NCBI GenBank assembly: GCA_900769705.1
Contig: CAAGHP010000014.1
Location: 62,001-126,000, forward strand
Origin: Alphaproteobacteria bacterium
GTDB taxonomy: Bacteria; Pseudomonadota; Alphaproteobacteria; RF32; CAG-239
Reading direction: 5' to 3'
Length of the DNA: 64,000 nucleotides
Part shown: positions 1 through 8,039 of the stretch, in pieces
Numbering within the stretch: position 1 is the stretch's first letter
Layout of the letters: each line of letters opens with the position of its first letter
Made by a program: the position numbers and the translations under genes
The notes under the pieces: model-generated
Database searches by the model: none
What the model was told of the DNA's origin: nothing
What the model saw: the letters and a program-made list of their open reading frames with translations, nothing else

Positions 1-153
1 GAAACCTTTAATCATACCGAAGCCGGTTGGAATGCCGTCCCGACCACAAAAAATATTATAACGGCTGTTGCTCCGCAGCTGAACATAAAAGTTGATTTTG
101 ATTTGGAAAAACAAAAAAGTATTGTTGATGCCGCGTATAAAAAGAAAAAATAA
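1..153 (+). CDS. C-terminal end of a penicillin-binding transpeptidase, probably FtsI-like (partial)
   Basis: The window opens inside a reading frame that starts at base 1 and ends at a TAA at 151-153, giving 50 residues. The stretch GWNAVPTTKNIITAVAP resembles the C-terminal tail of alphaproteobacterial FtsI/PBP3 proteins, which commonly end in an AGWNAAP-type motif followed by an amphipathic IAP segment and a basic tail. The last residues here are a run of lysines. The catalytic domain lies outside the window, so the identification rests only on the tail. It could instead be another class B penicillin-binding protein. Confidence 0.5.
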   Translation, partial: ETFNHTEAGWNAVPTTKNIITAVAPQLNIKVDFDLEKQKSIVDAAYKKKK

Positions 154-360
154 AAAAATACGCTGTTAATGTGCGCGCTTGAAGCCAAAAATAAAAAAAA
201 TAATGCACAAATTTGCAAAATAATCGCATTTTTTTATTTTTCTTATTGAAAAATTTACAAATATTTCTTAAATTACCAGATGTATTAGTTGTTATGCAAT
301 TAAATAAACTGTTCTGTAGCGATACAGACAAATTGTAAAAAACCATATGGAGAAAATAAA

Positions 361-825
361 ATGAAAAAACTTTTAAGTTTGTTCTGCGTTCTTGTTGCTT
401 TGTCAGGCTGTTCTACATTCGGCGTTGACGGTGGCTTGTTCAGCGGTGCTGACTGCGAATCTAGATTGGCTCGTGATTTTGTAGAAAACACAACCGATAC
501 TGTATTCTTCGCATTTGATAGCTCTGCTTTGTCTGCAGAAGCTCAGGCTGCTTTGGATACTCAAGTTGCTTGGTTGAAGAAACATGACGATGTAAACGTT
601 ATTGTTCAAGGCCACTGCGATGACAGAGGTACTCGTGAATACAACTTGGCTTTGGGCGAACGCCGTGCCAATGCTGTAAAACAATATTTGGTATCTCAAG
701 GTATTGAAGAAAGCAGAATTTCTACAATTTCTTATGGTAAAGAAAGACCAGCCGTTTTGGGTAACAACGAAGCTGCTTGGGCTCAGAACCGTCGTGCAAT
801 TACAGTTGTTAGCGCAGCTGAATAA
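361..825 (+). CDS. pal: Peptidoglycan-associated lipoprotein Pal
   Basis: Pal is an outer-membrane lipoprotein that binds peptidoglycan and works with the Tol proteins in envelope constriction. The 154-residue protein starts with a lipoprotein signal; the lipobox LSGC puts the acylated cysteine at residue 17. An OmpA-type peptidoglycan-binding domain follows, with the family pattern GHCDDRGTREYNLALGERRA around residues 81-100. The length is typical. GGAG six bases before the ATG acts as ribosome-binding site. cpoB follows, as in the usual tol-pal order, but tolB is not upstream in this window. An intrinsic terminator at 851-882 separates it from cpoB, so the two are probably not obligately co-transcribed. 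Confidence 0.95.
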   Translation: MKKLLSLFCVLVALSGCSTFGVDGGLFSGADCESRLARDFVENTTDTVFFAFDSSALSAEAQAALDTQVAWLKKHDDVNVIVQGHCDDRGTREYNLALGERRANAVKQYLVSQGIEESRISTISYGKERPAVLGNNEAAWAQNRRAITVVSAAE

Positions 826-850
826 TCAGACAGTTTGATTACCAATAAAA

Positions 851-882
851 AGGCGTTGCCGAATCGGCAGCGTCTTTTTTTT
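851..882 (+). terminator. Intrinsic terminator after pal
   Basis: A ten-pair stem (AGGCGTTGCC with GGCAGCGTCT, including G-U pairs) with loop GAATC is followed by eight T residues. It lies 25 bases after the pal stop codon. Confidence 0.9.
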
Positions 883-948
883 GTGCTTGTACTAAGGCAA
901 AAAATATTTTATAAATAGGCTATGTTTAGAATTTTTAGGAGACGTTTT

Positions 949-1938
949 ATGAAATCAGCAGCTTATTCTTTATTGCTTGGCGGCTTGTTGTTAGCTGTTC
1001 CGGCAATGGCTAATTCGGATATGCAGAAAGAAATAGATGATTTGCGTGAAGATTTAATGGTTTTGCAGCGTCAGATTTACCGCGGTGCCGGAGGCTCGGC
1101 TGTTGAAGCTGCAAAATCATCGGCTGTTTCGCAAGACCAAGCCGCGGCCGGAAATGTACAGGTTAAAATCGGTGAATATGATGAAGTAATCCGCAAAGTC
1201 AACGGACGTATGGACACTTTGGAATATCAGGTAAAACAATTGGAAAATAAACTGGATAAAATAAACCGCGATATGGAAATTCGTTTTAAAATTTTGGAAG
1301 GACGTCAAGTTCCGGCAAATTTAAGCGCGCCGTCGCCGGTTATTCCGACCACATACGATGCTCCGGTGGCTTCCGGTGCTTCTAAAGCTGTGACCGGAGA
1401 CGGTATTCAGGGAAATGATTTGGCTCCGATTGCCGGTTCTAATGTGGCAATAGAAAAGGCAAACACTGCCGTGGCAGCTGTTGCCGACGGTGCTCCGCAG
1501 CCATTGATTGCCGATATTTCCGAGGCAAAGCCTGTTGTTACTTCTCAGCCTAAATCTGCCGAAGAAATTTATGCCAACGGAATGGAGGCCTTGAACGGCG
1601 GAATGTATGATGAAGCGGAAATTGCTTTTCAGCAGATACTAAGCCAATATCCTAATGATAAGCTGGCCGGTAATGCACAATATTGGGTTGGCGAAGTTTA
1701 TTTTAAGCAGGGAAATTATAACAAAGCTAAGGTCGCTTTTAAAAACGGTTACGAAAAATATCACAATGGCAATAAGGCGCCGGATAGCTTGTTTAAGCTG
1801 GGACTGACTTTTAAGGCAAACAAAGAAAATAAAAATGCTTGCATTGTGCTTTCCAGCTTTGGGGCAGAATTTCCGAAAGCTAATGCAGATTTAGCAAAAA
1901 GAGTTAAAGCCGAAGCTGCAAAATTGGGATGTAAATAG
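949..1938 (+). CDS. cpoB: Cell division coordinator CpoB (YbgF), TPR protein
   Basis: This is a periplasmic protein of the Tol-Pal system that links peptidoglycan synthesis to outer-membrane constriction. The ATG at 949 is preferred because AGGAG at 937-941 sits seven bases before it; an in-frame ATG at 922 has no such site. The product is 329 residues: a signal peptide ending near AMA, then a coiled coil (about residues 25-120) rich in Glu, Gln and Lys heptads, a low-complexity Ala/Pro/Val linker, and C-terminal tetratricopeptide repeats starting near the motif AEEIYANGMEAL, with the YbgF signature AGNAQYWVGEVYF. The stop codon overlaps the tilS start by one base. Confidence 0.9.
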   Translation: MKSAAYSLLLGGLLLAVPAMANSDMQKEIDDLREDLMVLQRQIYRGAGGSAVEAAKSSAVSQDQAAAGNVQVKIGEYDEVIRKVNGRMDTLEYQVKQLENKLDKINRDMEIRFKILEGRQVPANLSAPSPVIPTTYDAPVASGASKAVTGDGIQGNDLAPIAGSNVAIEKANTAVAAVADGAPQPLIADISEAKPVVTSQPKSAEEIYANGMEALNGGMYDEAEIAFQQILSQYPNDKLAGNAQYWVGEVYFKQGNYNKAKVAFKNGYEKYHNGNKAPDSLFKLGLTFKANKENKNACIVLSSFGAEFPKANADLAKRVKAEAAKLGCK

Positions 1939-3011
1939 TGGAAGAGCTGTTTGCCAAATATCAAATAAAGGATAAGGTTATCGCCGTCGGGGTTTCCGGC
2001 GGCGCTGATTCTTTGGCTTTGGTGCTGCAGGCAGCCGAAGAATTAGCTGTGTTCGGACGGAAAGTAGTGGCATTGACAGTTGATCACGGCTTGCGTCCAA
2101 CTTCTCGAATGGAAGCTGAATATGTGGCCGGTTTGATGCAGAAACATGGTATTGAACATCACATCTTAACTTGGACGGGCGAAAAGCCGGCCACCGGAAT
2201 AGAAGAGGCGGCGCGGCAAGCCAGATATGCTCTGATAGCGGAGTGGTGCAATCAGAATGAAGTGAATGTCTTGCTGACTGCGCATCATGCTAAGGATCAA
2301 GCCGAAACATTTTTAATGCGTCTGCAACGCGGCAGCGGATTGGAGGGGTTATGCGGAATCCGCGAATACAGCGTGCGTGACGGACTTGTTATATTGCGTC
2401 CGTTGCTGGGAGTAAATCCGGAAAGCCTGCGTAATTATCTGCGGCAGCGCAATGTTGTGTGGGTGGAAGACGAATCCAACAGTGATACGGCTTTTTTGCG
2501 TGGAAAAATCCGCCGATATTTGCCGGCGATGACTGAAAACACCGGTATAAATATTGAGAAAATCTGCAATGCCGTACGTAATCTGCAAAGCGCTGAAGAC
2601 TATATTGAACAGCAGCTGGAATTGCTGTTGGCGCGTGACGTGGTTTGGGATTTCGGTACGGTATGCCGTTTTAAATATACGGACTATTTGAGCTGGCATA
2701 AAGAAATGAAATTCAGAGTTTTGGCGCGCTTATGTCGCCGTGAATATATTCCGCGTGCTGAGAGAGTTTTGGCTTTGGCAAACGCTTTAAATACATTGCC
2801 TTTTATGGGGACGACTTTAGGCGGACGAGAGATTATTTTGGCGTATGGCTGGATTTGGATTGTGCCGGAACGAGTTTCTAAAGGATTGCAAAGCCGTAAA
2901 TTGTGGGCGGGATTTGTGCAGCAGCACCCTTTATATAAAAATGTGAAAATGCCGCATAAAGCAAAGCTGGCGATATTGCAGAAGGTTGGAGTAAAGAGTA
3001 ATGATTTATAA
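1938..3011 (+). CDS. tilS: tRNA(Ile)-lysidine synthase TilS
   Basis: TilS converts the C34 wobble base of the minor tRNA-Ile (CAU) to lysidine, which changes both its codon and amino-acid identity. The N-terminal PP-loop ATP-binding motif SGGADS is at residues 20-25, and the family motifs VDHGLR and HHAKDQAETFLMRLQRGSG follow. The start is GTG, overlapping the cpoB TAG as TAGTG, so translation is probably coupled. The 357-residue length fits a short TilS with a reduced C-terminal region. The stop overlaps the next start by 11 bases. Confidence 0.93.
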   Translation: MEELFAKYQIKDKVIAVGVSGGADSLALVLQAAEELAVFGRKVVALTVDHGLRPTSRMEAEYVAGLMQKHGIEHHILTWTGEKPATGIEEAARQARYALIAEWCNQNEVNVLLTAHHAKDQAETFLMRLQRGSGLEGLCGIREYSVRDGLVILRPLLGVNPESLRNYLRQRNVVWVEDESNSDTAFLRGKIRRYLPAMTENTGINIEKICNAVRNLQSAEDYIEQQLELLLARDVVWDFGTVCRFKYTDYLSWHKEMKFRVLARLCRREYIPRAERVLALANALNTLPFMGTTLGGREIILAYGWIWIVPERVSKGLQSRKLWAGFVQQHPLYKNVKMPHKAKLAILQKVGVKSNDL

Positions 3012-3969
3012 TAGTTTGTCAGAAATTACCGATAAATTCGAGGTATTTTTGTTTGACGCTTATGGTGTGTTTTGGAACGGCGGCGGATTTTATAAAAACA
3101 GTAAAGAAACGATGCAAAAACTGGTTGGCGCCGGCAAAATCGTGGTGGTTGTTTCTAATGCAACCTTATTGCATGATGATATTGTAACTTCGTATCAGCG
3201 TAAAAATTTGCAAGAGGGCAGAGATTATACTTTTATGGTAAGTTCCGGAGAAGTTCTCAGGCAAGATTTATTGAATAATAAACTGAATTTTATCGGTAAT
3301 AAATTTTATACTATCGGGGCTAAGCATGAAAAAATGTTTACCGGCACAGTTTATCAGCCGGTAGAAAATTTAGATGATGCTGATTTTGTGTTTTGCGGCG
3401 TTCCGTTTTTAACGGCAGAAGATATGGCAAAATATCCACAGTATAAACACAGTTTTTTACCGGCAAAAGCAGATGAAAAAGGCAATATTATATTCTGGGA
3501 CAGTACAATCGCCGAACCGTTTGCGGAAATTGTAAACGAGGCTGCAAAGTTAAAATTGCCGGCGCTGAATGCAAATCCGGATTATCTGGCGCAAGAAGGA
3601 CATCCTTTGGCTGAATGTAAATCTCCGCAATTTGTGGTGCGCAACGGTACCATCGCCGAAATGCTGCGACAAATGGACACTGAGGTTATTGAATACGGAA
3701 AGCCGCATGCAAATATTTATGATTATGTTTTTACAAAGTTGCAAAAAATCGGCAGAATGACGGATAAAGCCAAAATTTGCATGATTGGCGATACGGTGCG
3801 GACAGATATTAAAGGTGCTGTAAATTCCGGTGTCGTTCCGGTTTTGTGCGTGCAGACCGGAGTGACGGCTTTGGAACTTTCTAAGGGGAATACGGTTAAA
3901 AACCTTTGCGAAAGTGAAAATATTGATGTACAACAAATAATAGAGATTAACAGCGTCGGAGGAGAATGA
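3001..3969 (+). CDS. HAD superfamily hydrolase, class IIA (alphaproteobacterial TIGR01459-like)
   Basis: A 322-residue cytosolic HAD phosphatase-like protein of the NagD/UmpH class. Motif I is at residues 17-26 (LFDAYGVFWN): the nucleophile Asp19 is present, but Tyr21 sits where most HAD phosphatases have the general-acid Asp. Close alphaproteobacterial relatives have a bulky aromatic residue at that position, so this is probably a family trait. Motif II (VVVVSNAT) and the C-terminal motif GDTVRTDIKGAVNSG with the Mg-binding Asp are intact. Its substrate is unknown. It sits in a tight chain between tilS and the HIT gene, with overlaps at both ends. Confidence 0.8.
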   Translation: MIYNSLSEITDKFEVFLFDAYGVFWNGGGFYKNSKETMQKLVGAGKIVVVVSNATLLHDDIVTSYQRKNLQEGRDYTFMVSSGEVLRQDLLNNKLNFIGNKFYTIGAKHEKMFTGTVYQPVENLDDADFVFCGVPFLTAEDMAKYPQYKHSFLPAKADEKGNIIFWDSTIAEPFAEIVNEAAKLKLPALNANPDYLAQEGHPLAECKSPQFVVRNGTIAEMLRQMDTEVIEYGKPHANIYDYVFTKLQKIGRMTDKAKICMIGDTVRTDIKGAVNSGVVPVLCVQTGVTALELSKGNTVKNLCESENIDVQQIIEINSVGGE

Positions 3970-4403
3970 TGGCGTTTGAGTTAGTGCCGGGTTTGGCGGC
4001 AAAAGATTTTATCGTCGATTTAAAATTATGTCGTGTTTTGTTTGAAGACAATAAATATTATCCGTGGATTTTTTTGGTTCCGATGAAAGAAAACACCAAA
4101 AATATGGCGGATTTAAGCATGGATGAACGTTTCCAACTGATGCGGGAAATTGCGTTGGCTGAAAAAGTTATGATGTCGCTGTTTCCATGCGACCAAGATA
4201 ATGTTGCGATGATTGGCAATATGACGCCGCAGTTGCATGTGCATGTGGTTTGCCGTAAAAAAGGCGACCCTGATTGGCCTGGGACGGTGTGGAATTCAGC
4301 AACGGCAAAATATGAGCCTGATGAAAAGGAAAAAATTATCGCAAAAATTCGTCAAGCTTTGAATAAAGAAATGCAAAATCAGATTTATCAAATTTCTAAA
4401 TAA
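3966..4403 (+). CDS. HIT family protein with a variant histidine triad
   Basis: A 145-residue HIT-fold protein, a family of nucleotide hydrolases and transferases. The active-site segment QLHVHVVCRK at residues 89-98 keeps His91 and His93, but the third triad position is Val95. The neighbouring KGDPDWPGTVWN is characteristic of an alphaproteobacterial HIT subfamily with this same change. Which reaction it catalyses is unknown. Its start overlaps the HAD stop (ATGA); a second ATG at 3969 is also possible. kdsB begins 11 bases after the stop. Confidence 0.85.
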   Translation: MMAFELVPGLAAKDFIVDLKLCRVLFEDNKYYPWIFLVPMKENTKNMADLSMDERFQLMREIALAEKVMMSLFPCDQDNVAMIGNMTPQLHVHVVCRKKGDPDWPGTVWNSATAKYEPDEKEKIIAKIRQALNKEMQNQIYQISK

Positions 4404-4414
4404 AGGATATAAAA

Positions 4415-5188
4415 ATGAGTAGAGTAATTACTTTAATGCCGGTCAGATTGGCCGCAACCAGACTGCCTAACAAGCCTTTGCGTGTGATTAACGGCAAAAC
4501 TATGGTACAGCGAGTTTATGAAAATGTTAAAAAAGCGGTGAACACCGATATTGCTATTGCCGCCGGCGACCAAGCTATTGTTGACGAATGCAAAAAATTC
4601 GGAGCAACAGCTATTTTAACAGACCCGAACCTGCCAAGTGGTACGGATAGAATCGCCGCTGCTTTGAAAGAGTTGGATCCGGATGGTAGTAAATATGATA
4701 TTGTTGTCGATTTTCAGGGAGATAATATCAATGTTGACCCTAAAGTCACACTGCCATTGATTGAAATGGTTGAACGCACCGGCTGTGATATTGCCACTTG
4801 CGGTATGTTGATTAAAACCGAAGAAGACAAAAACAATCCTAATGTAGTAAAAATCATTATGGGATTGAAAGAAGGCGAAAAAGAAGCCCGTTGTTTGTAT
4901 TTTACCCGTGCGACGGCTCCGTATACCCGCAATCCGGAAAAATGTCCGAATCAAGACTTATATTATCACATCGGTATTTATGTATTTAAGGCTGCTTCTT
5001 TGCATAAAATGGTTTCACTCCCGACCGGCGTATTGGAAAAACGCGAGGCTTTGGAACAGTTGCGGGCTTTGGAAAACGGTATGGAAGTACGTGCTATGCT
5101 GGTTGATAATATTAAGCTTGTTCCTGAAGCTCCGGCTGATATAAATACGGAAGAAGATTTGGCAAATGCCCTCCCTTATATAAAATAG
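4415..5188 (+). CDS. kdsB: 3-deoxy-manno-octulosonate cytidylyltransferase KdsB
   Basis: KdsB activates KDO with CTP to form CMP-KDO for lipopolysaccharide inner-core synthesis. The 257-residue length is typical. The N-terminal nucleotide-binding motif is PVRLAATRLPNKPL (residues 9-22), followed by the family motifs LPSGTDRIAAAL and DFQGDNINVDP. AAAGGATATAAAA supplies the ribosome-binding site. It ends the cpoB-to-kdsB gene chain and is followed by a hairpin repeat that ends in a terminator. Confidence 0.95.
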   Translation: MSRVITLMPVRLAATRLPNKPLRVINGKTMVQRVYENVKKAVNTDIAIAAGDQAIVDECKKFGATAILTDPNLPSGTDRIAAALKELDPDGSKYDIVVDFQGDNINVDPKVTLPLIEMVERTGCDIATCGMLIKTEEDKNNPNVVKIIMGLKEGEKEARCLYFTRATAPYTRNPEKCPNQDLYYHIGIYVFKAASLHKMVSLPTGVLEKREALEQLRALENGMEVRAMLVDNIKLVPEAPADINTEEDLANALPYIK

Positions 5189-5336
5189 AAACTCGTCTAG
5201 CCGGTATCTGCCAGGGATTTTTGCGCTCGTGTACCTCGTTGTACACGTCGCTTAAAAATTCAGTCGCATCTACACAGGCTATCCAAGTTTCCGAGAGTTT
5301 GGACCGGTTGCGGTAAAACAGCAGCCGGTATTTTTT
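5189..5336 (+). repeat. Extragenic long-hairpin repeat, copy A, with terminator at its 3' end
   Basis: Directly after kdsB there is a long imperfect hairpin (about 5213-5261) whose tip is the palindrome GTGTAC/GTACAC. The arms share ATTTTT and GCG blocks. It begins with ACTCGTCTA, a block repeated in copy C (43353-43498) and in part in copy B (24402-24600). It ends in an intrinsic terminator at 5303-5336 (ACCGG with CCGGT, then six T). All three copies lie just downstream of a plus-strand gene. Function is not known; REP-like element or terminator family are both possible. Confidence 0.65.
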
Positions 5337-5458
5337 ATGCTAAAATTTTATCCATTCTTGTTTTAGCATTGCCTACACTACTATCGACAATTATACCGTT
5401 TTAAATTTTTCTTCTTTACAATTCCGGTTTGTTTGGCTAATCTTATAAACGGATAGGC

Positions 5459-5631
5459 AATAGTCTGTCTAGGGCGTGAGACCCCTTTATTCTGTCGGTC
5501 GCAGAAGCGACCTAAAATATGTCGATGTCTGTTGGTCGGATGTTGGCTAAATACGGTTATATACTAAATAGGTCGAGCCGTAGACAGATACGGTGTCTCA
5601 ACATCCGCCCGCTTTGATATGGCGGGTTTTT
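5459..5631 (+). ncRNA. Structured RNA leader of a pilin-like gene, copy 1 (unassigned family)
   Basis: About 170 bases of paired sequence end in an intrinsic terminator (CCCGC 5608-5612 with GCGGG 5622-5626, then T-rich). Local elements are AGGG/CCCT around 5474-5488, the perfect hairpin GGTCGC/GCGACC near 5500-5516, a stem GTCGAT (5521-5526) with GTTGGC (5542-5547), and CCGT/ACGG just before the terminator. A long-range match of nine bases, CGGATGTTG (5537-5545) with CAACATCCG (5599-5607), would compete with the 5521-5547 stem and abuts the terminator. A second copy on the minus strand at 44281-44487 keeps the same order, the same terminator and the same long-range pairing. Ligand or trigger unknown. 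Confidence 0.6.
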
Positions 5632-5661
5632 GTTTATTTGCAATTTATGGAGTTGAGAAAT

Positions 5662-6269
5662 ATGAAAAATCAAAATGGTCGTTCTATGATAGAAATGCTG
5701 GGCGTCCTTGCTATTATCGCCGTATTGTCGGTCGGCGGAATTGTCGGTTACTCTAAGGCGATGTCGAGTTTCAAGCATAATAAATGGCGGCAGCAAGTAG
5801 AAGATTTGATTTTTAATATAAAGACGCTTATAAAAATGAACGGCATTATGGACGCAGAACAGAAAATATTTTGCCTACATTACAGAGTATGAATGTTGTT
5901 CCTAAAGATATGCTTGATGAAAATAACAGAGATTTATTCGGTAATATAGTGTCGGTAAAAATGCGAGAATTTAACGGCTGGATTAGATTAAATATTCAGT
6001 TTGATTTACAACAAAATAATCAAGCTTGGCAAAATTGTATGGATTTATTCGCCTTGCTGCCGATTTACACAAATTCAATTTGGACAGTTGCCGGCTCGAC
6101 CAGTCCTACATCATACATTGAATTTTATCGGCTGTGCGGAAATGTTCGCCCCAAAGAATATGTACCTGGCTGTAAAGAGGAGTATGTTTTAACAGATGTT
6201 TCAAAAGCTTGCTCTATCTGTAAAAATACTTCATGTTCTATTTTGGTTCTTTTTGATAATAATTCGTAA
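5662..6269 (+). pseudogene. Pilin-like protein with type IV prepilin N-terminus, interrupted by a frameshift
   Basis: The first frame (5662-5892) encodes a prepilin-type start: a short basic leader, then GRSMIEMLGVLAIIAVLSV as the cleavage/methylation site and hydrophobic helix. It stops at a TGA at 5890. The second half continues in another frame from about 5871 to the TAA at 6267-6269, through segments such as VPKDMLDENNRDLFGN and a C-terminal cysteine-rich segment. The intact homologue at 43616-44254 has the same layout in one frame. A single-base deletion somewhere near 5830-5880 explains the break; no slippery heptamer is visible. GGAG at 5649-5652 is the ribosome-binding site. The protein would be an inner-membrane or secreted pseudopilin of unknown role. 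Confidence 0.7.
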
Positions 6270-6299
6270 AATTGAAAAATGTATTTCTCTAAAATCAAG

Positions 6300-7211
6300 T
6301 TATCTTTTACGATAAGCGGCGTTTTTAACCAGAATGCCGCAGAGCTCTGCAAAAGATATGCCAAGATATTTTGCCTGTTCCGGCACTAATGAAAGTGCAG
6401 TCATTCCCGGGTTAGTGTTAATTTCCAATAAAACGACTTCATCTTTTTCGTTGTATCGGAAGTCGCAGCGGGCAACAGTGCGACAGCCTAGAGCTTTGTA
6501 AACGGTTTCGGTGTAACGTTTGCAGGTTTCGGCAATGTTTTCCGGAAGTTCTGCCGGCAGAATATGATGTGTTTTGCCTGTAGTGTATTTTGCCTGATAG
6601 TCATAAAAAGTACAATCGGTTTTAAGTTCGGTAATTACCGTTGCTTTGCCTTCAAGACACATAACGGTTAGTTCGCGGCCGGCAATGTATTGCTCAATCA
6701 GAATCGGCAGGTTCGAATCCAGATAGGCCACGTTTTTGGCCTCTTCTGCATTATGAATGATATAAACTCCGACACTGGAACCGTCACACACTGGTTTTAC
6801 AACGTATGGATAAGGGACTTTTGTGCCGTGCCGCAAATATTCGCCGGCGGTTGTTTTTTCGCCTTGCGCCACTTTAACGCCGGCGGCAGACGCCAGCAGC
6901 TTTGTCAGATATTTATCCATACCCAGAGCCGAGGCTTTTAATCCGGAGTGGGTGTAAGGAATTTGCAGCATATCAAGCAGACCTTGAATTTCTCCGTCTT
7001 CGCCCCAGTTGCCGTATAGGCCATTATAAACCACATCAGGTTTTTCAGTTTTCAGAACATCTAAAAAAGCCCACACATCAGTTAAATCATGTTCTATAAC
7101 AGTATAGCCTTTGCTTTTTAAGGCTGCGGCAATGTCATTTTTTGAGGATAGACTAACTTCACGTTCGGCAGAAAATCCGCCGTAAACCAGTAAAACTTTT
7201 TCAGACATCAT
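6300..7211 (-). CDS. ddl: D-alanine--D-alanine ligase
   Basis: Ddl joins two D-alanines with ATP for the peptidoglycan stem peptide. The protein is 303 residues, as usual for short DdlB-type enzymes. It begins with VLLVYGGFSAEREVSLSS (binding of the first D-Ala), has the ATP-grasp core with YPYVVKPVCDGSSVGVYI, and ends with the Mg-binding motif LLEINTNPGMT. Two adjacent ATGs (7211 and 7208) both lie downstream of AAGGA. It is transcribed alone, convergent with the pilin-like gene and divergent from the DUF3108 gene; the 54-base gap to the latter must hold both promoters. Confidence 0.95.
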   Translation of the reverse strand: MMSEKVLLVYGGFSAEREVSLSSKNDIAAALKSKGYTVIEHDLTDVWAFLDVLKTEKPDVVYNGLYGNWGEDGEIQGLLDMLQIPYTHSGLKASALGMDKYLTKLLASAAGVKVAQGEKTTAGEYLRHGTKVPYPYVVKPVCDGSSVGVYIIHNAEEAKNVAYLDSNLPILIEQYIAGRELTVMCLEGKATVITELKTDCTFYDYQAKYTTGKTHHILPAELPENIAETCKRYTETVYKALGCRTVARCDFRYNEKDEVVLLEINTNPGMTALSLVPEQAKYLGISFAELCGILVKNAAYRKR

Positions 7212-7265
7212 TTTTTCCTTTATAATCTTAAAATTTCTGCTATTGTAGAAAAAATTGTTTAATGA

Positions 7266-8039
7266 ATGGCTAAAATGAAAAACGGACTTTTAATATTTTT
7301 ATCTGTGCTGATATGGGGCGCGGGAGCACAGGCACTGGAGGTTAAGCACTATATGCAGACGACTATCGGGCTGTTGGATGCTTGCAAAGAAACTTTCAGT
7401 TATGCTTTTTATCATGATAAAGACTATGATATTAAAACTTTTGTTTCTACCAGCGGAATGTTTGGCGTTTTGTATCCGTTTACTGCGTCATATCACAGTG
7501 TCGGAACATATAGTAAGTCTGGTTTTAAGCCGCAGGATTATTACTATGAAACGCAAACCCGTTTTCGGCATCGCTCGAAAGAAATTGTATATAAGGACGG
7601 AGTGCCGCAATATCGTGTCAGTGTTAAGAATGAACGCAAGCGTACCGATGAGATTGTAACGGATGATAAATATCCGTCTTCCGGAGATTTGCTGTCGGTT
7701 TTCGGCGAATTGGCGCAAAAGATTATTAAAAAAGGCAAATGCGACTTGGAACAATATTCGTTTAATGGTAAAAAGTATGCAAAATCAACCGTTAAAACAC
7801 TGAAAAAAGAAAAAATAAAAACGGATTATTTTGCCGGAAAAGCCTTGAAATGCCAATATAGACAAGAAATTTTAGAAGATACAGATGCCGGTTTTTTACT
7901 TAATCAAGACGAGCCGATTTATTTTTGGGTGCTGCAGGATGAAAAAACTAAGGCGTGGTTTATTGCAAAAATTTTGATAGAAAATACGCCGTTTGGAAAA
8001 TTGCAAGCGGTTACAACAAACATAGAGGTAAAACCATGA
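7266..8039 (+). CDS. Secreted DUF3108 domain protein
   Basis: A 257-residue protein with an N-terminal signal peptide (cleavage near GAGAQA, about residue 23) and no further membrane segment, so probably periplasmic. The body matches the DUF3108 pattern seen in many proteobacteria: a beta-rich protein with a YYYETQTRFRHRSKE-type strand and a C-terminal segment on conversion to a final WFIAKILIENTPFGKL. The role of the family is unknown. An alternative start is the ATG at 7275. The stop overlaps the trhP start by four bases. Confidence 0.75.
   Translation: MAKMKNGLLIFLSVLIWGAGAQALEVKHYMQTTIGLLDACKETFSYAFYHDKDYDIKTFVSTSGMFGVLYPFTASYHSVGTYSKSGFKPQDYYYETQTRFRHRSKEIVYKDGVPQYRVSVKNERKRTDEIVTDDKYPSSGDLLSVFGELAQKIIKKGKCDLEQYSFNGKKYAKSTVKTLKKEKIKTDYFAGKALKCQYRQEILEDTDAGFLLNQDEPIYFWVLQDEKTKAWFIAKILIENTPFGKLQAVTTNIEVKP

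Noticed and set aside
5459..5631. c-di-GMP riboswitch in front of the pilin-like gene
   Set aside because: The conserved GEMM core blocks were not recognisable in either copy, despite the fitting downstream gene.
5840..5890. Programmed -1 frameshift in the pilin-like gene
   Set aside because: No slippery heptamer in the right phase was found, and the homologue at 43616 is in one frame.
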